Of a stretch of DNA of 64,000 nt, positions 52,304 to 61,741 are shown piece by piece. The first letter of the stretch is position 1; each line of letters begins with the position of its first letter. The notes below the pieces were generated by a model, which searched no databases, was not told the origin of the DNA, and saw only the letters and a program-made list of their open reading frames with translations. The position numbers and the translations under genes are program-made. The stretch covers positions 1-64,000 of the forward strand of contig CAAEFE010000092.1 in NCBI GenBank assembly GCA_900755095.1. Direction: 5' to 3'. Source of the DNA: an uncultured Bacteroides sp. GTDB taxonomy: Bacteria; Bacteroidota; Bacteroidia; Bacteroidales; Bacteroidaceae.

Positions 52304-52376
52304 CACATCAACTATTATCAAATTAACAACCTGCAAAAGGAGCTAACCAAACAACTATTTCGTGCGACCTGTGATC
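52304..52376 (-). terminator. Terminator between smalltalk and RHS genes
   Basis: On the minus strand CACAGGTCGCAC pairs with GTGTGGCCTGTG (two mismatches) over a loop of about 48 bases and is followed by TTTTTTTATTT. It suggests that part of the transcript stops before the RHS genes. Confidence 0.5.
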
Positions 52377-52380
52377 ACTT

Positions 52381-52482
52381 TTACAGATTCATCGCATTAC
52401 CGCCCACAACGCCCAGCACTGCCGAAGCCACCGCAATGACGACTTTCAGAATCATATCCCAAAGGGATCTCTTGACTGCCAT
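52381..52482 (-). CDS. Smalltalk-family peptide, 33 aa
   Basis: The frame MAVKRSLWDMILKVVIAVAS.. ends ..GGNAMNL and matches the tiny Bacteroides peptide family named 'smalltalk', found beside this type of amidase. A basic start and Trp precede one hydrophobic helix of about 20 residues, so it should insert in the membrane. Good GGAGGT-type ribosome site upstream. Its job is not known; a holin-like or signalling peptide is possible by its place next to an amidase. Confidence 0.85.
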   Translation of the reverse strand: MAVKRSLWDMILKVVIAVASAVLGVVGGNAMNL

Positions 52483-52625
52483 AACTTTACACACCTCCTT
52501 TCCATACGCTCTTTGAAGAATTAATTACTTTTAATCACTAATTACATTTAATGATTAGTTACTTTCAATGATCTATCACTTCCTGAAAACTCTCTTACCT
52601 TATTTTCCTGTTATCCTACTGAAAA

Positions 52626-53090
52626 TTAGTCCTCTACGTGACTGGAAGCTCCAAACTCCGCTTTCACCTCAAAGCACGGACACGCTTTGATCCATTCTTC
52701 CGGCTCAATCTCCCCGTTTCCGTTGCGGTCGGGACTTAAATCGCGATGACCGCACACCCGGCTACCAGGATAAGTCTCAAGTAATTGATGAACCAGCAGC
52801 TTGAGTGCCGCCCGTTGTTCCGGTGTCCGCGTGTCTGCCGGAGAGCCGTGGCCATCCAAACCGCCTTCGTAGCAGATACCTACACTGTTCAAGTTGAATC
52901 CTTTCACGTGCGCACCGATACGTTCAATCGGTCGGGTGAGGTGCACTGTTCCGTCTTTGCGAATGTAGTAGTGATAACCTGTTCCGTTAAACCCACGCCG
53001 CCGATGTTGAGTTTCCAGATCATCCGGGGTGAGCGAACGGTCGGCACGAGTGGCGGAACAGTGGATCACGATCAAATCAATCTTTCTCAT
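52626..53090 (-). CDS. N-acetylmuramoyl-L-alanine amidase (Amidase_2)
   Basis: The protein of about 154 residues shows the zinc amidase motifs IVIHCSATRADRSL, GAHVKGFNLNSVGICYEGGLD, GHRDLSPDRNGNG and CPCFEV. It lacks a signal peptide, like a phage endolysin, and resembles the prophage endolysin at 3,922 along its length. It lies between HU-like and smalltalk genes, a set found many times in Bacteroides genomes. ATG 53,090 is chosen (53,093 and 53,126 also possible). Confidence 0.88.
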   Translation of the reverse strand: MRKIDLIVIHCSATRADRSLTPDDLETQHRRRGFNGTGYHYYIRKDGTVHLTRPIERIGAHVKGFNLNSVGICYEGGLDGHGSPADTRTPEQRAALKLLVHQLLETYPGSRVCGHRDLSPDRNGNGEIEPEEWIKACPCFEVKAEFGASSHVED

Positions 53091-53143
53091 CATAGTGCCA
53101 CTGTTTTTCTTATCAGTTGTAAGCATTATCTACACTCTATGAA

Positions 53144-53659
53144 TTAAGCTGCCGGGTCCGGAGCTTCACCGCTACCGCCTCCACTGCCTCCACCGACATC
53201 TTCTCCACCACCTTCATCACCGGGATCTTCACCATCGGTTTTCTTCTTCTTGGGTGCGTCGAGATCCAGAAACTCGATTTTCTCACCGGCACGGGTAGAC
53301 GTCAGATTAGGACGAACACTACTCGAAGGACGGAAATTGATATTGACCGTTTTGATGTTCTTCATCGTACACTCATCTTTCGTGTCCACTCCCCGCGTGG
53401 TAGCGGAAAGGCTGAATACACCAAAATCATGGATATTGACGGATTTACCGTCGAACAGCGCCGTACGCATCGCTTCTACGAGATTAGTCAGCACACTCTG
53501 AATGTCACCCAGCGACAGGGAACTTTTCTCTTTCATCGTGTAAGCAAGTTTATCCAGGTCTACACTCTGTCCCTGCGTCACAAGTTGCGGATGATACTTC
53601 ACCACCCCATCAACCTTTCTCGGGTCTTTACGACCCATTCTTTTAAATGGTATTGCCAT
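53144..53659 (-). CDS. HU family DNA-binding protein with Gly-rich tail
   Basis: The 171 residues include an HU/IHF-like fold (residues 25-125: LDKLAYTMKEKSSLSLGDIQSVLTNLV, VNIHDFGVFSLSATTRG, VNINFRPSSSVRPNL) and a low-complexity acidic Gly/Glu/Asp tail. This long HU-like type is typical of the Bacteroides HU-amidase-smalltalk set. It is first in the leftward transcript (-7 TATCTTTG, complement of 53,773-53,780) and may bind the repeats in its promoter region. Confidence 0.88.
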   Translation of the reverse strand: MAIPFKRMGRKDPRKVDGVVKYHPQLVTQGQSVDLDKLAYTMKEKSSLSLGDIQSVLTNLVEAMRTALFDGKSVNIHDFGVFSLSATTRGVDTKDECTMKNIKTVNINFRPSSSVRPNLTSTRAGEKIEFLDLDAPKKKKTDGEDPGDEGGGEDVGGGSGGGSGEAPDPAA

Positions 53660-53772
53660 GATAAATTAAAAATTGAGAATTAATAATTGAAAAATAAATA
53701 TTACAAACCGCGGTTACCGCAATCAATATCGGAAGAGAGGAACGAGCTCTGTTTCTTTTTCTTTCGATACCT

Positions 53773-53925
53773 CAAAGATAGCGTATTATAAGGGGATGAA
53801 ATGACGTACTTTGTCTTACTTTGACCTAGTTTGTCTTACTTTCATTCAGAATGTATTTACTTTTATTCAGAGTGATTTTATTTGACTTATATACTTGGAC
53901 AAGCGGGAGATTTTCCGTATATTTG
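53773..53925. promoter_or_regulatory. Divergent promoter region with paired 20-bp direct repeats
   Basis: Leftward -7 TATCTTTG (complement of 53,773-53,780) serves HU; rightward -7 TATATTTG (53,918-53,925, TTGG 20 bases upstream) serves DUF4248. Between them lie two copies of TTGTCTTACTTT at 53,811 and 53,831, then two copies of a TTnATTCAGAnTG element at 53,841 and 53,861, each pair with a 20-bp period. Confidence 0.65.
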
Positions 53926-53954
53926 GAATACGATAAAATTAATTTTCCGAAGAT

Positions 53955-54200
53955 ATGAAAGCAGAAAAAGAAGAGATAGCGGAGGAGCCGTTTGTCATAC
54001 GTCCGTATTTGAAATCGGAGCTGGCACATTTATACAATCCTTATGTACCGTTGGTGTATGCCATGCGGAAAATGAGGGAGTGGATCAGAAATAACAAGGA
54101 ATTATATGACGCAATGTATAGCGGCGGCGAAGGAAAGAACGACCACGCTTACAGCGCAAGACAGGTACGACTCATCGTGAGGTATCTCGATGAGCCATGA
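53955..54200 (+). CDS. DUF4248 domain protein
   Basis: The 81-residue protein (EEPFVIRPYLKSELAHLYNPYVP, then RKMREWIRNNKELYDAMYSGG and ARQVRLIVRYLDEP) matches DUF4248, usually found diverging from HU-amidase-smalltalk sets in Bacteroides. It looks like a small helical DNA-binding protein (the ARQVRLIVRYL helix could be the reader), so it may regulate the divergent promoters. The function has not been shown to my knowledge. Confidence 0.85.
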   Translation: MKAEKEEIAEEPFVIRPYLKSELAHLYNPYVPLVYAMRKMREWIRNNKELYDAMYSGGEGKNDHAYSARQVRLIVRYLDEP

Positions 54201-54221
54201 ATCTCTTTAGGGCAAGTGCTG

Positions 54222-54303
54222 ATTAGCTATAACGAAAATAAAATTAGCTATAATGAAATCGAGATTAGCTATAATGAAATCAGAATTAGCTATAATGAAG
54301 CTT
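54222..54303 (+). repeat. Four tandem 21-bp iterons
   Basis: ATTAGCTATAAtGAAA begins at 54,222, 54,243, 54,264 and 54,285, an exact 21-bp period (two helical turns) with no spacers. The fourth copy runs into CTTATATAATAATG, an A+T-rich stretch. The rest of the 54,201-54,529 gap holds a long hairpin and the next gene's promoter. Confidence 0.8.
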
Positions 54304-54355
54304 ATATAATAATGTACACGTGCGCGGGCGCGAGAGAATATTCTTTTTATATAGA

Positions 54356-54406
54356 AAAAAGCGTGTAATTGAGGTGGAGGGGTTCCACCTCAATTACACG
54401 CTTTTT
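54356..54406. terminator. Very long perfect hairpin, bidirectional terminator
   Basis: A 23-bp perfect stem (AAAAAGCGTGTAATTGAGG.. and its complement ending in TTTTT) has a 5-base loop. It isolates the iterons and DUF4248 from the next gene. Confidence 0.85.
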
Positions 54407-54470
54407 CCATCAAATAAAATCTATAAAGAGAATAAACAGCATAAGTAAATGACAGGAACAAAATAAAACG

Positions 54471-54478
54471 TACCTTTG
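54471..54478 (+). promoter_or_regulatory. Promoter -7 element of gene at 54,530
   Basis: TACCTTTG matches TAnnTTTG, 52 bases before the ATG at 54,530, supporting transcription of the frameshifted gene from there. Confidence 0.6.
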
Positions 54479-54529
54479 CGTCTTTTTAAACCAACATTTT
54501 TTAACAGTAATCAAATAACACTTAAAATC

Positions 54530-54891
54530 ATGAGAAAAAAGACATTTTTTCCGAAGGCTTCGTTTATCAGAACAAGCAGGCTGTAACACTCGAAAAGGAA
54601 GAGTTTCCCCAAGTATCCCAGTTTATCACGCAAATGCTTGGCACTGTCAACAATTTGTATGTCAACAGAATAGAGGTAAGTCCGCGCGACCGCAAGAAGT
54701 TTCTCCTTCCCTTTGTCCATCTCTGTTATGACCATGACTCCCCTTTTAAGATTAAAGGTCCCAAATACTTTGCAGAATTGTTGTATCTGGCTGTTGATTT
54801 CAAGAAATCAAACGATTCGGACGAATCATTAAGCGTGGAAGAGATTGATTGTGAGATACAAAGACTGAAAAGAACGCTTTTTGACGATTAG
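54530..54891 (+). pseudogene. Small unknown gene with frameshift in A-run near its start
   Basis: The intact frame from 54,634 to 54,891 (..LGTVNNLYVNRIEVSPRDRKKFLLP) stays open upstream to 54,526 with protein-like sequence (EKKDIFSEGFVYQNKQAVTLEKEEFPQ), but the only fitting ATG (54,530) is one base out of phase across an A6 run at 54,535-54,540. One extra A would give about 120 residues starting MRKKDIFSEGF. It may be a sequencing slip, a mutation, or a phase-variable or slippage-controlled gene. Function unknown; a promoter precedes it and a terminator follows. Confidence 0.65.
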
Positions 54892-54910
54892 CATTAAAGA
54901 ACCGACTGTT

Positions 54911-54946
54911 AAAAAACTGCTTTTTGAGTACAAAAAGCAGTTTTTT
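54911..54946 (+). terminator. Rho-independent terminator
   Basis: AAAAAACTGCTTTTTG and its complement form a 16-bp stem with a 4-base loop, running into eight T residues. Confidence 0.9.
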
Positions 54947-55018
54947 TTATCTACAAGAAAAGCCGTCCTTTGCAGCGTGTTAATATTGACACAACTTAAA
55001 ATCATATCAACAATTAAA

Positions 55019-57211
55019 ATGGAAAATATCTCAATAACGACATACAGGGGATTATCACTCGTATCAGGAAGTATCAGTATCCGGCAAATGTTCGAATTTA
55101 TCCGGGGAGATGTCTATCGCGACAGAATCCGGAGACTCCGGGAAGCAATGGATGCAGGAGACACGGTGAAAGCAGACCACATGAAGAAGCAACTGCCCTA
55201 CTGCACCATCACGGCTACTTACGCCAAGGAAAGGCTGGCTTACAGTCTGGACAAGTATCAGGACATCATCACGCTCGACTGTGACGATATGCCGGCAGAA
55301 AAGATCCCGGAATTCCGCCAACTGGTGAACGATTGCCCCGACACGTTAGGCAGTTTCGTCAGCCCACGGATGCACGGGCTGAAGATCTTTGTCTACCTCA
55401 CCGGCAATGAGGCGGAAGCCTTACGCACCGAACTGAACGCATTGGGAACCGTAGACTTCACCCCCCTCGAACGCTATCACCACCGCATGTACGCCCTGGC
55501 AAGCAGCCAATATGAAAAGCTGCTCAATACCAAAGTAGACACCAGCGGGAGCGATCCGGGACGCGGATTCTTCGTGTCGCACGATCCGGATGCTTTCCTC
55601 TCTCCCGAACGACTGGAAAACGTGAAGCCGCTGACCGTAAAAGTGACATTGCCCACTGAAGAAGAATGTAAAAACAAGAAGCGCAAAAATCCGGGAAAAC
55701 GATCCCCGCTCCTCCCCGTGCAGGAGAATGCGTCGCCCATCGACCTGCAAGTGCAACTCGACTTCCGCAAGGCGCTGGAGTACACCAAACGCAAAGAACG
55801 TCTCGAGATAGGCAACCGGGACAATTTCTTCTATTGTCTCGGCAATCAGTGCTACCACCGCCATATCACGGAAGAGGAGTCCGTCAGTCTGGCACACAGC
55901 CATTTCGGCGACCTACCCGATTTCGACCTCGAACTGCCCTTGCACAATGCTTACCAATATACCTCAAAGACCGATCAGGCGGAAGAAAAAGAGAAAGAAC
56001 CGAAAATCTGCCAGATTATCAAGTTTATGGACGAACACTACGAAACCAGAAGAAACGTAGTGAAAGAACAAATCGAATTCCGGAAGATAATGCCCGCCCT
56101 GCCCGAAACAGAGTTGCCGCCTTTCAACGCAGTTCGTACAAAGGATATTAATACATTCTATATCAACGCACATATAAATAAGATTTGCTGTACGCAAGCT
56201 GATTTGAAAGCTGTTGTAGACTCGGACTACGCAAAGCCGTTCAACCCGTTTGTCCATTATTTCACCTCCCGCAAGGCATGGAACGGGAAAACGGACTTCA
56301 TCGGACAAATGACGAAAACTGTACAAGCGGCAGACCAAGCTTTTTTCGAAGACAGTTTCCGACGCTGGCTGGTGGGAATGGTAGCGTGCGCCATCGACGA
56401 CAACGTGCAAAACCACCAATTGATGCTATTACACGGCGCACAGGGAAAAGGAAAGAGTACCTTTATCCGACATCTCCTCCCGCCGGAACTGAAGGATTAT
56501 TATCGTAATGGCATGATTATTCCCGAGAACAATAACCATTTGCTGCAACTGTCGTCTTGCCTGCTCATCAACTTGGATGAATTTGACACGCTCTCCCCCG
56601 AGCGTATGCAGAACCTGAAAAGTCTTATCACCCAAGACGTGGTAAACGAGCGTAAGGTCTATGACATCCAGAACTATACGTATATCCGCCGCGCATCGTT
56701 CATTGCCAGTACCAACAATCCGCACTGTATGCCGGATGTCAAGGAAAACAGGCGTATCCTGTTCAGCACTCTTCTGAACATAGACTATCACACGCCTGTC
56801 AATCATGAGGGGATATACGCACAGGCATACGCACTCTACCGGCAGGGATTTCAGTACTGGTATGAGAACGAGGAGATTACGTTTCTCAACAACCGCAATG
56901 AGGCGTTCCGCCAAAAAGATCCGATAGAGGAGAATCTTTTCTTCTATTTCCGGGCAGCCAGACAGAATGATATTCAGGCGCAATGGTATCCTGCCTCCTA
57001 CCTGCTGTCGGTATTGAGCATGAACGGGCGCACACAGGCCAATACACAGACGAAAAAAATGCTGGTCACGGTACTGGAAAGCAATCATTTCCAATCACGA
57101 AAGACCTCCAACAACATAACGGAATATTGGGTGGTGGAGTATTCGGCCGAAGAGCGCAAAGAAAATTCAATACGCCCGCAGCTTCCGGTGCAGACGGGGT
57201 TGGAGTTGTAG
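55019..57211 (+). CDS. BT4734-like/VapE domain protein, primase-helicase type
   Basis: The protein has about 730 residues. The N terminus (YRGLSLVSGSISIRQMFEFIRGD .. IITLDCDDM .. FVSPRMHGLKIFVYL) is the BT4734/VirE-N domain, whose LDxDD and SPxxxGLK pattern resembles archaeo-eukaryotic-type primases. A PriCT-like helical middle follows. The C-terminal VapE ATPase has Walker A LLHGAQGKGKSTFIRHLLP, Walker B LLINLDEFDTL and a sensor FIASTNN. I chose ATG 55,019; the longer frame begins with TTG. A replication role for a mobile element is inferred from domains and the upstream iterons. Confidence 0.85.
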   Translation: MENISITTYRGLSLVSGSISIRQMFEFIRGDVYRDRIRRLREAMDAGDTVKADHMKKQLPYCTITATYAKERLAYSLDKYQDIITLDCDDMPAEKIPEFRQLVNDCPDTLGSFVSPRMHGLKIFVYLTGNEAEALRTELNALGTVDFTPLERYHHRMYALASSQYEKLLNTKVDTSGSDPGRGFFVSHDPDAFLSPERLENVKPLTVKVTLPTEEECKNKKRKNPGKRSPLLPVQENASPIDLQVQLDFRKALEYTKRKERLEIGNRDNFFYCLGNQCYHRHITEEESVSLAHSHFGDLPDFDLELPLHNAYQYTSKTDQAEEKEKEPKICQIIKFMDEHYETRRNVVKEQIEFRKIMPALPETELPPFNAVRTKDINTFYINAHINKICCTQADLKAVVDSDYAKPFNPFVHYFTSRKAWNGKTDFIGQMTKTVQAADQAFFEDSFRRWLVGMVACAIDDNVQNHQLMLLHGAQGKGKSTFIRHLLPPELKDYYRNGMIIPENNNHLLQLSSCLLINLDEFDTLSPERMQNLKSLITQDVVNERKVYDIQNYTYIRRASFIASTNNPHCMPDVKENRRILFSTLLNIDYHTPVNHEGIYAQAYALYRQGFQYWYENEEITFLNNRNEAFRQKDPIEENLFFYFRAARQNDIQAQWYPASYLLSVLSMNGRTQANTQTKKMLVTVLESNHFQSRKTSNNITEYWVVEYSAEERKENSIRPQLPVQTGLEL

Positions 57212-57337
57212 TTTTTCCGCGGATAGCAGTTTTCCCACGAAATGGCAGTTTTCCTCCGGATAGTCGTTTTTGCACAAAATAGCGGATAAACGGATAAATT
57301 AGTGGCATTAAACGTGTCACATTCATCCGTTTTTCCG

Positions 57338-57345
57338 TATATTTG
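57338..57345 (+). promoter_or_regulatory. Promoter -7 element of AAA-ATPase gene
   Basis: TATATTTG lies 38 bases before the ATG at 57,384; an ATG at 57,357 would be almost at the transcription start. Confidence 0.6.
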
Positions 57346-57383
57346 CTTCGATATGAATGATGAATAAAGAAAGGAATCACAAT

Positions 57384-59135
57384 ATGATAAAGCAAATACC
57401 ATACGGATTGACGGATTTCGGTCGCATCCAAAAAGAAAACTATTATTATGTGGATAAGACGATGTTTATCGAAAAGATAGAAATGCAACCGTCTTATCTG
57501 TTCCTGATCCGTCCCCGGCGCTTCGGGAAAAGTCTGACGCTGGCGATGCTGGAGGCTTATTATGACGTTCGGTATGCCGACCAGTTCGACGAATTGTTCG
57601 GCCATCTGTATATCGGGCAGCATCCTACGCCGATACATAACCAGTTTCTCATCATGAGATTCAATTTCTCGGAGGTGAGCTCGAATGTCAATGAGGTGGA
57701 GGAATCTTTCCGTTTGCATTGTTGCGGGAAGCTTTCTGATTTTGTTTATAGATACGAGCATCTGTTGGGAAAAGACATTTGGAATGTTCTGGATGAAAAA
57801 ACGCAAGCGGATCCCGGCGCCTTTTTGTCCTCAATCAATACCTATGCTACCCGTAAGGGAGACCTCAAAATCTATCTCCTGATTGATGAATACGATAATT
57901 TCACGAATACCATTCTTTCTACTTACGGCACGGACTTATATCGGAAAGCGACACATGGAGAAGGATATATCCGCAGGTTTTTCAATGTAATCAAAGCCGC
58001 CACGACGGGAATGGGCTCTGCCGTCAACCGCCTATTCATCACGGGAGTAAGCCCGGTGACAATGGATGACGTGACAAGCGGATTCAACATCGGAACGAAT
58101 ATCACCACCGACCCATGGTTTAACGACCTTGTAGGTTTCAGCGAGAAGGAATTGCGCGAGATGCTGACGTATTACAAGGAACAAGGCGCTCTCCCGATGT
58201 CGGTAGACGATGCGGTGACAATGATGAAACCTAACTATGACAATTATTGCTTCAGTGAAAATAAATTAGCAGATTGTATGTTCAACTCGGACATGGTGCT
58301 CTACTGTATGAAGTCATTGATATTGCACGGAGTGAAACCTAAAGAGATTGTAGATCCCAATATCCGCACGGACTTTAACAAGCTTGCCTACCTTGTCCGT
58401 CTCGACCATGGACTGGGAGAAAATTTCTCCGTCATCAAGGAGATTGCGGAGCAAGGCGAGATAGTGACTGAGATAGTCACCCATTTCTCCGCACTGGAAA
58501 TGACAGACGTGGGCAACTTCAAATCTCTGCTGTTCTATTTCGGACTGCTTTCTATCAAAGGGGTGGATATGATGGGGCGTCCCATCCTGCACATTCCCAA
58601 TCTGGTGGTTCGCGAACAGCTATTCAATTTCCTGATTCAGGGATATGCCCGTCATGACATCTTCAAGCTCGACGTGAACCGCTTGCGCACTCTGTTTGAG
58701 AATATGTCCTTCAAAGGAGACTGGAAACCGATGTTCGAATTTCTGGCAGAGGCCATTCGGGAGCAGAGCCGGATAAGGGAGTACATAGAAGGGGAAGCTC
58801 ATATCAAAGGATTCCTCCTCGCCTATCTAAGTATGTTCCGCTATTATCAACTATATCCGGAATATGAGATGAATAAGGGTTTTGCCGATTTCTTCTTTAA
58901 GCCCAGTCCGGCGGCACCCGTATCTCCACCGTACACGTATCTATTGGAGGTGAAGTATGCGAAAGCAGGAGCGTCGGAGAAAGAGATACGCGCGCTTGCC
59001 GATGATGCGCGGGAACAGTTGATTCGCTATAGCAAGGATGAATGTGTAGCGGAAGCTCGTGAGAAAGGAGGACTGAAATTGACTACGATCGTGTGGCGCA
59101 GTTGGGAACTGGCGCTGATGGAGGAGGTAGAATAG
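57384..59135 (+). CDS. AAA-ATPase-like/PD-(D/E)XK nuclease-domain protein
   Basis: This protein of about 583 residues is of the large Bacteroides family with an AAA-ATPase-like domain (YGLTDFGRIQKENYYYVDKT; P-loop variant FLIRPRRFGKSLTLAML; Walker B IYLLIDEYDNFTN) and a C-terminal nuclease-like domain (YTYLLEVKYAKAGASEKEI, where ELKY-like EVKY supplies the metal site). I chose ATG 57,384 because a GAAAGG ribosome site lies 10 bases upstream. The family is very abundant and its function is not established; mobile-element or defence links are suspected. Confidence 0.85.
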   Translation: MIKQIPYGLTDFGRIQKENYYYVDKTMFIEKIEMQPSYLFLIRPRRFGKSLTLAMLEAYYDVRYADQFDELFGHLYIGQHPTPIHNQFLIMRFNFSEVSSNVNEVEESFRLHCCGKLSDFVYRYEHLLGKDIWNVLDEKTQADPGAFLSSINTYATRKGDLKIYLLIDEYDNFTNTILSTYGTDLYRKATHGEGYIRRFFNVIKAATTGMGSAVNRLFITGVSPVTMDDVTSGFNIGTNITTDPWFNDLVGFSEKELREMLTYYKEQGALPMSVDDAVTMMKPNYDNYCFSENKLADCMFNSDMVLYCMKSLILHGVKPKEIVDPNIRTDFNKLAYLVRLDHGLGENFSVIKEIAEQGEIVTEIVTHFSALEMTDVGNFKSLLFYFGLLSIKGVDMMGRPILHIPNLVVREQLFNFLIQGYARHDIFKLDVNRLRTLFENMSFKGDWKPMFEFLAEAIREQSRIREYIEGEAHIKGFLLAYLSMFRYYQLYPEYEMNKGFADFFFKPSPAAPVSPPYTYLLEVKYAKAGASEKEIRALADDAREQLIRYSKDECVAEAREKGGLKLTTIVWRSWELALMEEVE

Positions 59136-59192
59136 ACTACCAGCCACATGAAATGTGCGGATGAATCTTATAAATGAATAAAGAGGACATTC

Positions 59193-59750
59193 TTAATAGT
59201 ATTTTTCAATTCCCCCAAATCCTTTTATCATTTTATTTTCCTTCGTTTTATTGATGAAGTTGTTCAATCGCTTTTCAAATTCTTCCGGTCGTTTTCTGGC
59301 AGCTTCAATGTATGCAATTCGGATACGTCTATACGCATCGGAAAATTGTTGGTAATTCTCCCATACTGTTTTATCCTCTTTCAGTTTTCCGATGATATCA
59401 TTCGGGAAGACAAAAGGGGCTGACAATACTTTTCGTATATTATCTTCCCTATCAGGGTGAATCATATTATGTTCCAGCAACCATTTCAGTCTCTCTTTGT
59501 TGGCTTGCGAGTAGGAACTTTTAGGGTTTCTGGGTGTGAAATGCTGGATTTTATGTTCTTTGTCGAGCGCCTTTATGGTGCTGTCGATCCATCCGAAGCA
59601 AAGGGCTTCCTCGACAGCGTCGTTGTATGTAACACTTTTTTCGCCCGAAGATTTGGAGGGGAATACAAACCAAACGTCATTGGCGTTTTCAAAGTTGTCT
59701 GCCAGCCATTTTCGCCAATCTTCTCTGTTTTCAAAATATTTTATTTCCAT
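59193..59750 (-). CDS. YdeI/OmpD-associated family protein
   Basis: The 185 residues show the family pattern: early WRKWLADNFENANDVWFVF, YNDAVEEALCFGWIDSTIK, FTPRNPKSSYSQANKERLKWL, and the C-terminal YRRIRIAYIEAARKRPEEFEKRLNNFI helices. Relatives are linked with bacteriocin or antimicrobial-peptide resistance, but the mechanism is unknown. It stands alone between hairpins. Confidence 0.85.
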   Translation of the reverse strand: MEIKYFENREDWRKWLADNFENANDVWFVFPSKSSGEKSVTYNDAVEEALCFGWIDSTIKALDKEHKIQHFTPRNPKSSYSQANKERLKWLLEHNMIHPDREDNIRKVLSAPFVFPNDIIGKLKEDKTVWENYQQFSDAYRRIRIAYIEAARKRPEEFEKRLNNFINKTKENKMIKGFGGIEKYY

Positions 59751-59762
59751 AGTGCTAAAAAG

Positions 59763-59796
59763 AACAGCAACCCATTGTTGAGAATAGGTTGCTGTT
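59763..59796 (-). terminator. Terminator-like hairpin downstream of ABC-F gene
   Basis: AACAGCAACC and GGTTGCTGTT make a perfect 10-bp stem with a 14-base loop in the gap between the ABC-F gene and the YdeI-like gene. Confidence 0.65.
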
Positions 59797-59856
59797 AAAT
59801 TGGTTATTCATCAGACTTCATGTATGGGAGTCAGGGGCTTTTATTCGTCCGGTCAC

Positions 59857-61506
<1,650 letters not shown>

Positions 61507-61522
61507 TTACTATTTGAGCGTG

Positions 61523-61530
61523 CAAAGGTA
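61523..61530 (-). promoter_or_regulatory. Promoter -7 element of ABC-F gene
   Basis: TACCTTTG on the minus strand, 46 bases before the start codon at 61,476. Confidence 0.6.
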
Positions 61531-61621
61531 GACATTTAAAATGAATTATGAGCTATCTGATATGTGCCAATCTGACATAAAAGTGTTACCTTTGCTGCGT
61601 TTTTTGGCAAAACGGCCAACT

Positions 61622-61637
61622 TGGCAAAGTTTTTGCA
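61622..61637 (+). promoter_or_regulatory. Sigma-54-type promoter of grpE-dnaJ
   Basis: TGGCAAAGTTTTTGCA fits TGGCAnn-N4-TTGCA, with GG and GC exactly 10 bases apart, about 105 bases before the grpE start. A primary-sigma-like -7 element TACCTTTG lies upstream at 61,587-61,594, so two promoters are possible. Confidence 0.55.
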
Positions 61638-61741
61638 GACGAAATCTGTGACATCCGGTCAGTCCGGTATGTTTATAAGCGGTATCTTGCATAGATAACG
61701 TGTGTTTCTAAATAGTAAATAATAAAATAGTAAATACCAAG

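Noticed and set aside
54222..54303. 21-bp repeats as a CRISPR array
   Set aside because: The units are directly abutted with no unique spacers, and no cas gene is near.
44400..59135. Insertion sequence or transposase explaining the accessory region
   Set aside because: No transposase or integrase gene and no terminal inverted repeats were seen within or at the edges of this stretch.
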